A stretch of 64,000 bases of DNA from Azorhizobium sp965227945. Lineage in GTDB: Bacteria; Pseudomonadota; Alphaproteobacteria; Rhizobiales; Xanthobacteraceae. Positions 1-8,340 of the stretch are shown piece by piece. The translations under genes and the position numbers were made by a program. The stretch spans positions 930,001 to 994,000 of the forward strand of contig CBDDGQ010000005.1 in NCBI GenBank assembly GCA_965227945.1, in the 5' to 3' direction. Position 1 is the first letter of the stretch; each line of letters begins with the position of its first letter. The notes beneath the pieces are model-generated. The model saw nothing but the letters and a program-made list of their open reading frames with translations, was not told where the DNA came from and did not search any database.

Positions 1-297
1 GTGCGCTTCAAGGTTCTGGGCTTGCGCAACGTCACGGCCCTGGTGGGCGACGGCACCGCGGGCTTGGCCGCGCGCGCTCCGTATGATCGGATCATCGTGA
101 CGGCGGCCGGCCCCGATGTTCCACGCGCCCTGGTGGATCAATTGAAGCCGGGGGGCCTTCTGGTCGCGCCCATCGGCGAGGCCCGGCAGGTGCAGACGCT
201 GCGGCTGTTCTCCAAGGAGCCATCGGGCCTGGTGGCCAGGGATTTGATGGCGGTGCGGTTCGTGCCGTTGGTCCCAGGGGTGGCGGCCACCCTGTAG
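1..297 (+). CDS. pcm: Protein-L-isoaspartate O-methyltransferase, 3' part
   Basis: Only the last 98 or so codons lie in the window; the gene begins upstream, so the GTG at position 1 is an internal codon. The enzyme uses S-adenosylmethionine to methylate isoaspartyl residues in damaged proteins. The visible part carries the C-terminal half of the Rossmann methyltransferase fold: GDGTAG, the family-typical APYDRIIVTAA strand, and LKPGGLLVAPIG. It ends in the usual strand after a Q-rich turn. pcm normally follows surE directly, but here surE is at 11847. The identification rests on these motifs and is firm despite the truncation. Confidence 0.9.
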   Translation: MRFKVLGLRNVTALVGDGTAGLAARAPYDRIIVTAAGPDVPRALVDQLKPGGLLVAPIGEARQVQTLRLFSKEPSGLVARDLMAVRFVPLVPGVAATL

Positions 298-668
298 CGC
301 GGCCCGCCCCTATGGCCGGCGACAGATTGCGATTTCAGGGATGGCGGCGTCTTGGTTCAGAACGAAGACGCCCCCGCCTGCGCCAAGAATCCAAAACGAC
401 ACATGGGCCACGTAGTTTGCCAAGGGCGAATGCGTGTTGATGTTCCGTCCGATGCCGGGGGCGACCATCCGGACGTTCACACCTTGATGGCTGATCATCA
501 TTGACGGTACCCGGCCGGGCCGTTCGGAAGGGGCCGGCGGCTCTCGCGCGGCCCGCGTGTCGCGATGGCGCATGGATGGTGAGCCGGCATCTCTGCCGGA
601 GGGTTGGAACGCCTGCGCGATTCCGCCCCGCAAGGCTTGGCCCTCGCTTCATTGCGCCGGTTGCTGCG
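298..668. other. Intergenic region between pcm and the hydrolase gene
   Basis: This 371-base stretch has no recognised gene. It holds the weak small frame on the minus strand at 310-501. The remainder (502-668) must carry the promoter for the downstream lipoprotein gene, but I cannot place clear -35/-10 boxes. Confidence 0.5.
310..501 (-). CDS. Possible small hypothetical protein (63 aa)
   Basis: A 63-codon reading frame starting at a double ATG, convergent with pcm and ending 13 bases from it. The translation contains a hydrophobic, Gly-rich stretch (YVAHVSFWILGAGGGVFVL), and most third positions are G or C as in real genes of this genome. I recognise no family, and there is no convincing ribosome-binding site. 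It could be a small membrane-associated protein, a remnant, or a chance frame. Confidence 0.25.
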   Translation of the reverse strand: MMISHQGVNVRMVAPGIGRNINTHSPLANYVAHVSFWILGAGGGVFVLNQDAAIPEIAICRRP

Positions 669-1979
669 ATGCTCTACCAACACGATCTCGTGGTCAGGTC
701 GAAGGGATTGGCCGTGGTCTTGGCTCAACGGCTGATGGCGCTGGCCGCAAGCGTGCTGCTCTCGCTGGCGCTGGCCGCGTGTGCCGGTCGCCCGGCAGGC
801 GTGCTGATTCCGGTCACCAGCGAGGTCGCCGGCACCAGCAAGGTGGCGATGGTGGTCGCCACCACCCGCGCCCGCGCCGATGGTCCCGACATGTTCACCG
901 GCGAGCGCGGCAAGGTGGCCAGCTTCGCCGAGATCACCGTTTCTCTGCCACCGGACAACGCCCGCCAGATCGGCGAGGTGCAATGGCCGCGCAGCGTGCC
1001 GGGCAATCCCGCGACCGATTTCGTGGTCGCCTCCGCCAGCGACCTGAACCGCGCGCAGGCCCTGGCCTGGCTGCACAAGGATGTGGCCAAGCGCCCGCAA
1101 CGGCAGGTGCTGGTCTTCATTCACGGCTACAACAGCCGGTTCGACGATGCCGTCTTCCGCTTTGCCCAGATCGTCCATGATTCCGGGGCGGACGTGACGC
1201 CGGTGCTGTTCACCTGGCCGTCGCGCGGCAGCCTGTTGGCCTATGGCTATGATCGCGAGAGCGCCGTCTATTCCAGAGACGCGCTGGAGGATCTTCTGGC
1301 CGGGCTGGCCAACGACCCGGCGGTCGGGGAGATTTCCATCCTGGCCCATTCCATGGGCAATTGGCTGACCTTCGAGGCGCTGCGCCAAATGGGCATCCGC
1401 CGGGGACACATTCCGGCGAAGATCAAGCACGTGATGCTGGCGGCCCCCGACGTGGACGTGGACATCTTCGGCGCGCAGTGGCGCGATCTGGGGGAGCCGA
1501 CGCCAGACGTGACCGTGTTCGTGTCACAGGATGATCGAGCCCTGCAAGTCTCCCAAAGGGTCTGGGGCTCCAAGGCCCGCCTGGGGCAGGTGGACCCGTC
1601 CGTTGAGCCGTATCGGAGCGAGTTTCTGGCCCGCAAGATCAACGTGCTCGACCTGACCAAGCTCAACACCAGCGATGGGCTCAATCACGGCAAGTTCGCC
1701 GAGAGCCCCGGCGTGGTGCAATTGATCGGCGCCCGGCTGGCGCAGCAGAAGACCATCACCGACAGTCGCGAGGGGGTGGGCGACCGCATCCTGCAGGTCA
1801 CCACCGGCGCCGCCTCCAGTATCGGGCAGGCGGCAGGATTGGTGATCTCCGCCCCGGTTGCGGTTCTGGATGGCAACACCCGGGACAATCTTGGCGCCCA
1901 GGTGGAAAGTCTGGGCGGCACGGTGTCCGGCACCGTGGGCTCCACCACGGGGCTGGTCACCACGGGACCCAAATTCTAG
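669..1979 (+). CDS. Alpha/beta-hydrolase lipoprotein (DUF900 family)
   Basis: A 436-aa predicted outer-membrane or periplasmic lipoprotein with an alpha/beta-hydrolase fold of the DUF900 (PF05990) type. From the ATG at 669 the N-terminus is basic, then hydrophobic, ending in lipobox LAAC with the acylated Cys at residue 38. An upstream in-frame start at 501 would bury this signal, so 669 is preferred; 735 is the alternative. The oxyanion-side motif FIHGYN is near residue 152. The nucleophile elbow is AHSMG with Ser228, and Asp288 (QDD) and His340 (NHGK) fit the other triad positions. The C-terminal hundred residues are low-complexity Gly/Thr/Val-rich. The substrate is unknown; esterase or lipase activity is inferred from the fold only. 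Confidence 0.8.
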   Translation: MLYQHDLVVRSKGLAVVLAQRLMALAASVLLSLALAACAGRPAGVLIPVTSEVAGTSKVAMVVATTRARADGPDMFTGERGKVASFAEITVSLPPDNARQIGEVQWPRSVPGNPATDFVVASASDLNRAQALAWLHKDVAKRPQRQVLVFIHGYNSRFDDAVFRFAQIVHDSGADVTPVLFTWPSRGSLLAYGYDRESAVYSRDALEDLLAGLANDPAVGEISILAHSMGNWLTFEALRQMGIRRGHIPAKIKHVMLAAPDVDVDIFGAQWRDLGEPTPDVTVFVSQDDRALQVSQRVWGSKARLGQVDPSVEPYRSEFLARKINVLDLTKLNTSDGLNHGKFAESPGVVQLIGARLAQQKTITDSREGVGDRILQVTTGAASSIGQAAGLVISAPVAVLDGNTRDNLGAQVESLGGTVSGTVGSTTGLVTTGPKF

Positions 1980-2163
1980 GGGCGTTCCGCGTGGTGGCAC
2001 CAGGGTGTTGCGGAGGGATCGGTCCTCCCGAACCCTGGCAATATCCTGTGACAAAATCGCCACATTCAGGCAAAACTTCCGCCCGTTGCGCCGGCATTTA
2101 AGCGCTCGTTTACCCATAGGGCCTTTACTCCACGACATGTTCGGAGCGTGCGAGTCAGGTCAC

Positions 2164-3420
2164 ATGACATCTTCCAGCAAACCTATGGGACGTATTGTGA
2201 TCGCTCGCTTTGCCGCGGTCGGCTTGGTGGCGGCCGGGCTCGCGGGATGCAGCTCCGATGCGACGCGATTTTCTGAGACGGCATCCGCTGCCCCCTCGGC
2301 CGGGTTGCCGCGCCAGAGCAGTGCGGATGTCACCGGATCCCTGGGGGCGGCGCCCACCTCGCGGGTCGATGCCGCCCCCATCGGTGCGCCTTCCGTCGCC
2401 GCGGCGCCTCCGGCGGCTTACGCTCCGGCAACGGCGGCCTACACCCCGGCCCCCGCCGGTGGCCAGCCCCTCTATGGAGCGCCCGGCTATGCCAGCGCGC
2501 CGCCCGCCCCTCCGCCGGCGGCCCATGCGCCGGCGCCGGCCGTGGCGGCTGCATCCGCCGGCACCCATGTGGTGACCTCTGGCGAGACCTTGAGTTCCAT
2601 CGGCCGGCGTTATGGCGTGACGCGGACGCAACTGGCCACCGCCAACGGCCTGGCGCCTGAGGCGCCGCTCCAGATCGGCCAGCATCTGGTCATTCCCGGT
2701 GCCGGTGGTCCGGTGGTGGCGCAGGCGCACCCGGCCGCAGCGCCGGCCCCCGCATCCCAGCTGGGCAGCAAGCCGCAGCAGTTGGCTGCAGTGGCGCCCG
2801 CCCCGGCGCCGCCGCCTGCCGCCGCGCCGCTCGCGGCGCCCAAGCCGAATCAAGTTGCCGCACCCGCCGCCGCGGCGCCGTCCAAGACGGGCACGGTCAC
2901 GACCGCGGCGCTGGCGCCCACCCCGACGGCAGTTGCGCCGGCCGGCAAGACGGCTCCGGCCGCTGCGCCCGCCAAGGTGGAAACCGCCGCCAAGGTGACG
3001 CCCGCCGATGATGCGGATGAAGCCCGCAGCCCCGGAACGGGTCCTCAGTTCCGCGCTCCGGTGCGGGGCCGGGTGATCTCCGGCTTCGGACCCAAGCCCG
3101 GCGGGACGAAGAACGATGGCGTCAACTTCGCCGTGCCGGAAGGCACCAGCGTGCGCGCCGCCGAGGATGGCGTGGTGGCTTATGCGGGCAATGAACTGAA
3201 GGGCTACGGCAATCTGGTGCTGATCAAGCATGCGGATGGCTATGTGACCGCTTATGCCCACAACAGCGAGATCAGCGTGAAGCGCGGCGATACCGTGCGC
3301 CGGGGCCAGATCGTCGCCAAGGCGGGGCAGAGCGGTGGCGTGACCACCCCGCAGCTGCATTTCGAGATCCGCAAGGGCTCGCAGCCGGTGGATCCGAGCC
3401 AGTACGTCGCGGGCCTCTAA
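2164..3420 (+). CDS. nlpD: NlpD-like LysM/M23 lipoprotein, divisome amidase activator
   Basis: A 418-aa lipoprotein; the signal ends GLAGC. A long Ala/Pro-rich linker surrounds one LysM domain (about residues 134-178, HVVTSGETLSSIGRRYGV), which binds peptidoglycan. The C-terminal 110 residues form an M23/LytM domain. The zinc-binding H-x3-D is replaced by N317-x3-N321 and the HxH motif by QLHFE. The domain should therefore be catalytically dead, as in Escherichia coli NlpD, where the degenerate domain activates an N-acetylmuramoyl-L-alanine amidase at the septum. The start at 2164 is chosen for the signal peptide; the frame is open upstream to 1858 but that part is not protein-like. A strong terminator follows. 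Confidence 0.9.
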   Translation: MTSSSKPMGRIVIARFAAVGLVAAGLAGCSSDATRFSETASAAPSAGLPRQSSADVTGSLGAAPTSRVDAAPIGAPSVAAAPPAAYAPATAAYTPAPAGGQPLYGAPGYASAPPAPPPAAHAPAPAVAAASAGTHVVTSGETLSSIGRRYGVTRTQLATANGLAPEAPLQIGQHLVIPGAGGPVVAQAHPAAAPAPASQLGSKPQQLAAVAPAPAPPPAAAPLAAPKPNQVAAPAAAAPSKTGTVTTAALAPTPTAVAPAGKTAPAAAPAKVETAAKVTPADDADEARSPGTGPQFRAPVRGRVISGFGPKPGGTKNDGVNFAVPEGTSVRAAEDGVVAYAGNELKGYGNLVLIKHADGYVTAYAHNSEISVKRGDTVRRGQIVAKAGQSGGVTTPQLHFEIRKGSQPVDPSQYVAGL

Positions 3421-3455
3421 GATCTCCCGCGCCCGGGTCCTCCGGGCGACCTCCC

Positions 3456-3486
3456 AACGGCCGGGTTCGACCCGGCCGTTTTCTTG
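3456..3486 (+). terminator. Rho-independent terminator after nlpD
   Basis: A perfect 10-bp inverted repeat (AACGGCCGGG / CCCGGCCGTT) with a 5-base loop is followed by TTCTTG. It lies 35 bases after the nlpD stop and separates nlpD from nagZ. Confidence 0.85.
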
Positions 3487-3547
3487 TCACCGCTTGCCTG
3501 GCGCGCGCGTGCTTGACGCGTCCCGCCCGCGCCGATAGGCCCGTGGC

Positions 3548-4576
3548 ATGACGTCCCCAGCTCCCGCTTCCCGCGCCCTCATTGTCGGCCTCTCCGGTCT
3601 GCGTCTCACCCCCTCGGAGCGCGCCTTTCTGCGCGAGGTCCGCCCCTGGGGGCTGATCCTCTTCGCCCGCAATGTGGCTGATCCCATGCAGGTGCGTGAT
3701 CTCGTCGCCGACGCGCGCGGCGAACTGGGCTGGCAAGCCCCCGTGCTGATCGACCAGGAAGGCGGCCGCGTGCAGCGCCTGCGCCCGCCGCACTGGCCGG
3801 ACTATCCTGCCGCCGAGCGGTTCGGGCAGCTCTACCGCCACGATCGTCAGCATGGCCTGACCGCGGTGCGGCTGAACTCCCGTCTGATGGCTGCGGACCT
3901 GATGGCGCTGGGCATCGACGTGGATTGCCTGCCGGTGGCGGATCTGCGCCTGCCGGAAGGCCATGGAGTGATCGGCAACCGCGCCTATGGGGAAGACCCC
4001 GCCAGCGTCGCCGTGATGGCGGGCGCAGCGGCGCAGGGGCTGCTGGATGGCGGCGTGCTGCCAGTGCTCAAGCACATTCCCGGCCACGGCCGCGCGCGGG
4101 TGGACAGCCATGAGGGCCTGCCCACGGTGGAGACGCCCCGCGCCGAGCTGGAAGCCACCGACTTTGCCGCCTTCCGCCCGCTGCGCGGCCTGCCTTTGGC
4201 CATGACCGCCCATGTGGTCTATGCCGATCTTGATCCCACCGCGCCCGCCACCACCTCCAAGATCGTGCTGGACGACGTGGTGCGCGGCTTCATCGGTTTC
4301 GATGGCGCGCTGATGAGCGATGACCTGTCCATGGGGGCGCTGTCCGGCACCCTCGCGGAGCGGGCCAAGGCGGCCATCTCCGCCGGCTGCGACCTGCTGC
4401 TGCATTGCAATGGCAACCCTGAGGAAATGGAAGAGGTCGCCACCGAGGCGCCAGAGTTGGATGGGGTGGCTGCCGATCGTGCCGCCCGCGCGCTGGGTTG
4501 GCGCACCGCGCCGCCGGCCTTCGATGTGGATGGCACCCGCCGCGAAGTGGCGCGGCTGCTGCGCCTGGCGGCCTGA
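3548..4576 (+). CDS. nagZ: Beta-N-acetylhexosaminidase (GH3), peptidoglycan recycling
   Basis: A 342-aa glycoside hydrolase family 3 enzyme that removes N-acetylglucosamine from GlcNAc-anhydromuropeptides in the cytoplasm. Diagnostic motifs are present in order: DQEGGRVQRL, KHIPGHG followed by DSHEGLP (the flexible His/Asp loop), and LMSDDLSMGAL, which holds the Asp nucleophile. The length matches the family and there is no signal peptide, as expected. The gene heads the nagZ-scpA-scpB run; scpA starts 5 bases after its stop. Confidence 0.93.
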   Translation: MTSPAPASRALIVGLSGLRLTPSERAFLREVRPWGLILFARNVADPMQVRDLVADARGELGWQAPVLIDQEGGRVQRLRPPHWPDYPAAERFGQLYRHDRQHGLTAVRLNSRLMAADLMALGIDVDCLPVADLRLPEGHGVIGNRAYGEDPASVAVMAGAAAQGLLDGGVLPVLKHIPGHGRARVDSHEGLPTVETPRAELEATDFAAFRPLRGLPLAMTAHVVYADLDPTAPATTSKIVLDDVVRGFIGFDGALMSDDLSMGALSGTLAERAKAAISAGCDLLLHCNGNPEEMEEVATEAPELDGVAADRAARALGWRTAPPAFDVDGTRREVARLLRLAA

Positions 4577-4581
4577 GGCCC

Positions 4582-5415
4582 GTGTCCGGCGCGCCATCCT
4601 CCGAAGGGGCACGGCCCGCGGAGCCGGCCACGTCGGAGTTTGTGGAAGACCAGCTGCCCACCGCGGGCGAGGGCGCGTTCGTGGTGGATCTGGATGGCTT
4701 CGAAGGGCCGCTGGATCTGCTGCTGGCGCTCGCCCGGACCCAGAAGGTGGATCTGGCGCGCATCTCCATCCTGGCGCTGGCGGAGCAGTATCTGGCCTTT
4801 ATCGAAGAGGCCCGCCGGGTGCGCCTGGAACTGGCGGCGGACTATCTGGTGATGGCGGCCTGGCTGGCCTATCTGAAATCCCGCCTGCTGCTGCCGCTGC
4901 CGCCCAAGGAAGACGGCCCCAGTGCGGAAGAACTGGCCGCCGCCTTCACCCGCCGCCTGCGCCATCTGGAGCGCATCCGCACCGCCGCCGCCGCGCTGAT
5001 GGCCCGCGAGCGCTTGGGGGTCCACGTCTTTTCCCGCGCGGCCACCGACCCATCGGTGGCGGAAAGCCGGCCTGTGGTCTTCACCGCCACGCTTTATGAT
5101 TTGCTGTCGGCCTATGCGGCGCAGCGCCAGAAGCAGGCGCTGTCCTTCGTCACACTGAAGACCCGGATGACCTGGTCGCTGGCGGAGGCGCGCGAGCGCC
5201 TGGAACGCTTGCTGGGCGGGGCGGCTGGCGATTGGATGCGCCTGGATGACTTCCTGCTAGACTATCTCACCACCCCGGAGCAGCGCGCGACCGCGCTGGC
5301 GTCGAGCTTTTCGGCGAGCCTGGAGATGGTGAAAGAGGGCAAAGTGGACATGCGCCAGGACGAGCCCTTCGCGCCTTTGTGGCTGCGCCCGCGCCCCGTG
5401 CCGGGCGCGGACTGA
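4582..5415 (+). CDS. scpA: Segregation and condensation protein A
   Basis: A 277-aa kleisin subunit of the bacterial SMC-ScpAB condensin. The N-terminal block DGFEGPLDLLLALAR is the family hallmark, followed by LAEQYLAFIEEAR, ADYLVMAAWLAYLKSRLLLP and the C-terminal winged-helix segment. GTG at 4582 is chosen because it lies just past the nagZ stop and leaves only a short disordered N-terminus; earlier in-frame codons overlap nagZ. Coupled translation with nagZ and scpB is likely from the spacing. Confidence 0.93.
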   Translation: MSGAPSSEGARPAEPATSEFVEDQLPTAGEGAFVVDLDGFEGPLDLLLALARTQKVDLARISILALAEQYLAFIEEARRVRLELAADYLVMAAWLAYLKSRLLLPLPPKEDGPSAEELAAAFTRRLRHLERIRTAAAALMARERLGVHVFSRAATDPSVAESRPVVFTATLYDLLSAYAAQRQKQALSFVTLKTRMTWSLAEARERLERLLGGAAGDWMRLDDFLLDYLTTPEQRATALASSFSASLEMVKEGKVDMRQDEPFAPLWLRPRPVPGAD

Positions 5416-5428
5416 TGGCTTGCGCCCG

Positions 5429-6145
5429 ATGAACCGCACGGCCCCACGCATCGATCTGTTCGACGTTCGACCGGACGACGAGCGGGCGGTTGCGCTGGCG
5501 CGCGACCTGCGGATCATCGAGGCGCTGTTGTTCACCTCCAGCGTGCCACTGGATGCCACAGCGCTCGCCGCGCATCTGCCGGTGCAGACCGACATCGAGG
5601 CCTTGATGGAGATCCTCGGCGCCGATTATGCCCGGCGGGGGGTCAATATCATCAAGGCGGCCGGCGGCTGGATGCTGCGCACGGCCCCTGACCTCGCCCA
5701 GGTGGTGGCCGCCGGTGCCGTGGAGCCGCGCAAGATGTCCCGCGCCGCCGTGGAGGTGCTGGCCATCGTCGCGTACCATCAGCCGGTGACCCGCGCGGAA
5801 ATCGAGGACATTCGGGGCGTTTCCACGTCCAAAGGCACGTTGGACGTGCTCCTGGAGAGCGGTTGGGTGCGGCTGCGCGGCCGACGCAAGGCGCCCGGCC
5901 GGCCGGTCACCTACGGCACGACGCCTGCCTTTCTGGTGCATTTCGGCCTGGATGCGCTCCAGGACCTGCCGGGGCTCGATGAATTGCGCGGGGCCGGGCT
6001 GCTGGACGGGCGCATCCCCCAGGGCTTCTCGATTCCGCTGCCCTCGGACGATGCCGGCTTGCGCGACGACGAGGAACCGCTGGAGAAGGAACCCCTCGAC
6101 CTTGCTCTGGCCCCGCTTCTGGAGCCTCTGGAGAACGACGAGTGA
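5429..6145 (+). CDS. scpB: Segregation and condensation protein B
   Basis: A 238-aa double winged-helix protein that dimerises and binds ScpA in the SMC complex. Seen: ALLFTSSVPL at the start of the first winged helix, then LAIVAYHQPVTRAEIEDIRGV and GRPVTYGTTPAFLVHFGL, both strongly conserved in ScpB. The acidic C-terminal tail is typical of alphaproteobacterial homologues. ATG 5429 is taken as the start; a TTG at 5420 in the same frame is possible. It lies 13 bases after scpA. Confidence 0.92.
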   Translation: MNRTAPRIDLFDVRPDDERAVALARDLRIIEALLFTSSVPLDATALAAHLPVQTDIEALMEILGADYARRGVNIIKAAGGWMLRTAPDLAQVVAAGAVEPRKMSRAAVEVLAIVAYHQPVTRAEIEDIRGVSTSKGTLDVLLESGWVRLRGRRKAPGRPVTYGTTPAFLVHFGLDALQDLPGLDELRGAGLLDGRIPQGFSIPLPSDDAGLRDDEEPLEKEPLDLALAPLLEPLENDE

Positions 6146-6185
6146 AGGGGTGGCAGCACCGGACCTGGTCGTTGCAAGAGGGCCC

Positions 6186-7277
6186 ATGAACGCGGAGACT
6201 CAGCGCGTGCGCACCCGAACCCCCGCCGCTTTCGCCAAGGGCCTGAGTTTCGAGGACGTGTCCTTGTTCTATGGCGCCGTGGAAGCGGTCCGGCACGTCA
6301 GCCTGTCGGTTCTGCCGGGGGAGGTGCTGTGCCTGCTGGGCCAATCGGGCTGCGGCAAAACCTCCCTGTTGCGCCTGGCCGCGGGCATCGAGCGGCCCGA
6401 TGGCGGGCGCATCTGCGTGGACGGCATGGAAATGGCCGGTCCGTCGGCCTTTGTGCCGCCAGAGCGGCGCGGGGTGGGGCTGGTGTTTCAGGACTATGCG
6501 CTGTTTCCGCACCTCACCAATCTGGAGAACGTAATGTTCGGCCTGGCGCGCCTGACGCGCGGCGAGGCCGAGGCGGAAGCCCGGCGCGCCTTGGCGCGGG
6601 TGGATCTGGAGCCCGTCGCGCGGGCTTATCCCCATGAATTGTCGGGCGGCCAGCAGCAGCGCGTGGCGCTGGCCCGCGCTCTGGCGCCGCGCCCCGGCAT
6701 CCTGCTGTTGGACGAGCCGTTTTCCGGCCTCGACCGCCGGCTGCGCGATCAGGTCCGGGCGGATACGCTGGCGGTGCTGCGCGATGCCCGCGCCACCTGC
6801 ATCATCGTCACCCACGACCCGGAGGAGGCGATGCGGCTGGCGGATCGCATCGCCCTTCTGCGGCATGGCGAACTGGTGCAGCTGGGCACGCCGGAAGCGC
6901 TGTATCGCAGCCCGCGGGACATTGGCGTTGCACGTTTCTTCTGCGAGCTGAATGAACTGACGGGGCAGATCGCCGGTGGACAGGTGTCCACGCCCCTCGG
7001 GACCTTCGCGGCACCGGACGGGATGGCCGACGGCCCGGCGGTGGTGGCGATCCGCCCCCATGGCCTTGGCTTCATCCGCGGACCCGGCCGCGCCCTGGGC
7101 CGGGTGATCGACCGGCGCTTTCTCGGAGAGGTCGATCTCCTGGAAGTGATCGTGGAGGGTGCGATGCGCCCGTTGATGGCGCGGGTGCGGCCCGGCGGGG
7201 ATCTGGCGCGGGGTGATGCGGTAGGGATCGATGTGGACCCGGCAGAAGTCCTTGTTTTCGCCGCGTCCGGGTCCTAG
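6186..7277 (+). CDS. ABC transporter ATPase, Fbp/Pot type, orphan
   Basis: A 363-aa ATPase with all nucleotide-binding motifs: Walker A GQSGCGKTS, Q-loop FQDYALFPH, signature LSGGQQQRVALARAL, Walker B ILLLDEPFSGLD and switch VTHDPEEA. The C-terminal ~100 residues look like a TOBE regulatory domain, as in ferric iron, spermidine/putrescine, sulfate or molybdate importers. No permease or binding protein is adjacent, so it must pair with partners elsewhere and the substrate cannot be assigned. It sits between scpB and tatA, which are neighbours in many related genomes. Confidence 0.85.
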   Translation: MNAETQRVRTRTPAAFAKGLSFEDVSLFYGAVEAVRHVSLSVLPGEVLCLLGQSGCGKTSLLRLAAGIERPDGGRICVDGMEMAGPSAFVPPERRGVGLVFQDYALFPHLTNLENVMFGLARLTRGEAEAEARRALARVDLEPVARAYPHELSGGQQQRVALARALAPRPGILLLDEPFSGLDRRLRDQVRADTLAVLRDARATCIIVTHDPEEAMRLADRIALLRHGELVQLGTPEALYRSPRDIGVARFFCELNELTGQIAGGQVSTPLGTFAAPDGMADGPAVVAIRPHGLGFIRGPGRALGRVIDRRFLGEVDLLEVIVEGAMRPLMARVRPGGDLARGDAVGIDVDPAEVLVFAASGS

Positions 7278-7347
7278 TCTCGCGCCTCAAACACGGGGGA
7301 TCGGGAATCCGGCCCCTTGGGATCAGAATCCTCGTGGAGGGTGAGTT

Positions 7348-7578
7348 ATGGGTTCCTTGAGCATCTGGCACTGGATCATAGTGCTGGCGGTGGTGCTCCT
7401 GCTGTTCGGTCGGGGCAAGATCTCCGACCTGATGGGCGACGTGGCAAAGGGTATCAAGTCCTTCAAGAAGGGCATGGCCGAGGACGACGACGTTCCCGCG
7501 CCCAAGGCCTCCGAGCCGCCGCGTCCCCTGCCGCATCAGGCCACTCCCGCTCCGGAAGCGGAAAAGAAGGCCGTCTGA
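7348..7578 (+). CDS. tatA: Sec-independent translocase subunit TatA
   Basis: A 76-aa membrane protein with one N-terminal transmembrane helix (SIWHWIIVLAVVLLLFG), the FGRGKI hinge, an amphipathic helix ending KSFKKGM, and an acidic then Lys/Pro-rich tail. TatA oligomers form the pore for folded twin-arginine substrates. A good ribosome-binding site (GGAGGG) precedes the ATG. First gene of tatABC. Confidence 0.95.
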   Translation: MGSLSIWHWIIVLAVVLLLFGRGKISDLMGDVAKGIKSFKKGMAEDDDVPAPKASEPPRPLPHQATPAPEAEKKAV

Positions 7579-7631
7579 CGGTCCGCATCGCAGAAAGAGG
7601 GCCGCGGTTCCGCCGCAGGCAGTGAGCGGTC

Positions 7632-8288
7632 ATGTTCGATATCGGCTGGTCTGAGTTCATGCTGATCGGCATCGTGGCGCTGATCGTCATCGGGCCGAAA
7701 GAGTTGCCCTCCGTGCTGCGCACGGTGGGACGGACGGTCACCAAACTGCGCCGCATGGCCGGCGAGTTTCAGGGCCAGTTCAACGAAGCCCTGCGGGAAG
7801 CGGAGCTGTCCGAGATTCGCACCGACATCGGCAACATCGTCGGTGGCGTAAAGGATTCGGTGACCAAGTCCTTCCCGGGCACCGAGGCCTTCGATCCGCT
7901 GCGCTCTATCCGCGAGGATATTCGCACCGCGGTGGAGGGGGGCACCAAGCCGGTCGCCGATCCGTCCGCGCTGCCGCCAGAGACGCCCATCAATCTGGCC
8001 CCGCCGCCGGCAGCGGAGGTCTATGATCCCTATCGCGCCATGCGCGAGGATATCGCGGCCTCTGTGGCGAAGGCCACGGGCGTCGTGGCCGGTGCCGGAG
8101 CGGCGTCCGCTGCCCCTGTGACCGCCGCGCCGACGGTGGCGGTGGAGCGCGCCGCGTTGCCGGCCGAACCGCTCGTGCCGTTGCCGGGCCCGGCCGCGGA
8201 ACCGGTGCTCGACAGCGCTCCCGATCTGTCGCAAAACCACCCCGCGACCGCGCCCGTCGTGCTGCACCCTGCCGGCGGTTCAGCGTGA
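7632..8288 (+). CDS. tatB: Sec-independent translocase subunit TatB
   Basis: A 218-aa partner of TatC in twin-arginine signal recognition. The N-terminus MFDIGWSEFMLIGIVALIVIG is the TatB transmembrane helix with the conserved early Glu, followed by GPKELP and the amphipathic helix. The long Ala/Pro-rich tail contains two similar segments (SIREDIRTAVEG and AMREDIAASVAK), suggesting a small internal duplication. The length is normal for alphaproteobacteria. Confidence 0.94.
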   Translation: MFDIGWSEFMLIGIVALIVIGPKELPSVLRTVGRTVTKLRRMAGEFQGQFNEALREAELSEIRTDIGNIVGGVKDSVTKSFPGTEAFDPLRSIREDIRTAVEGGTKPVADPSALPPETPINLAPPPAAEVYDPYRAMREDIAASVAKATGVVAGAGAASAAPVTAAPTVAVERAALPAEPLVPLPGPAAEPVLDSAPDLSQNHPATAPVVLHPAGGSA

Positions 8289-8340
8289 GCGGCGCTGGCG
8301 CATTCCGCGATTTGGTTGAACCTCAGATGATGGACCGGAC

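Noticed and set aside
2400..3000. Repetitive Ala/Pro-coding DNA in nlpD considered as a DNA repeat array or CRISPR
   Set aside because: No regular repeat-spacer pattern; it is the low-complexity linker of a lipoprotein.
3065..3420. Active M23 endopeptidase
   Set aside because: Both zinc-binding motifs are degenerate, so a non-catalytic NlpD-type activator is the better reading.
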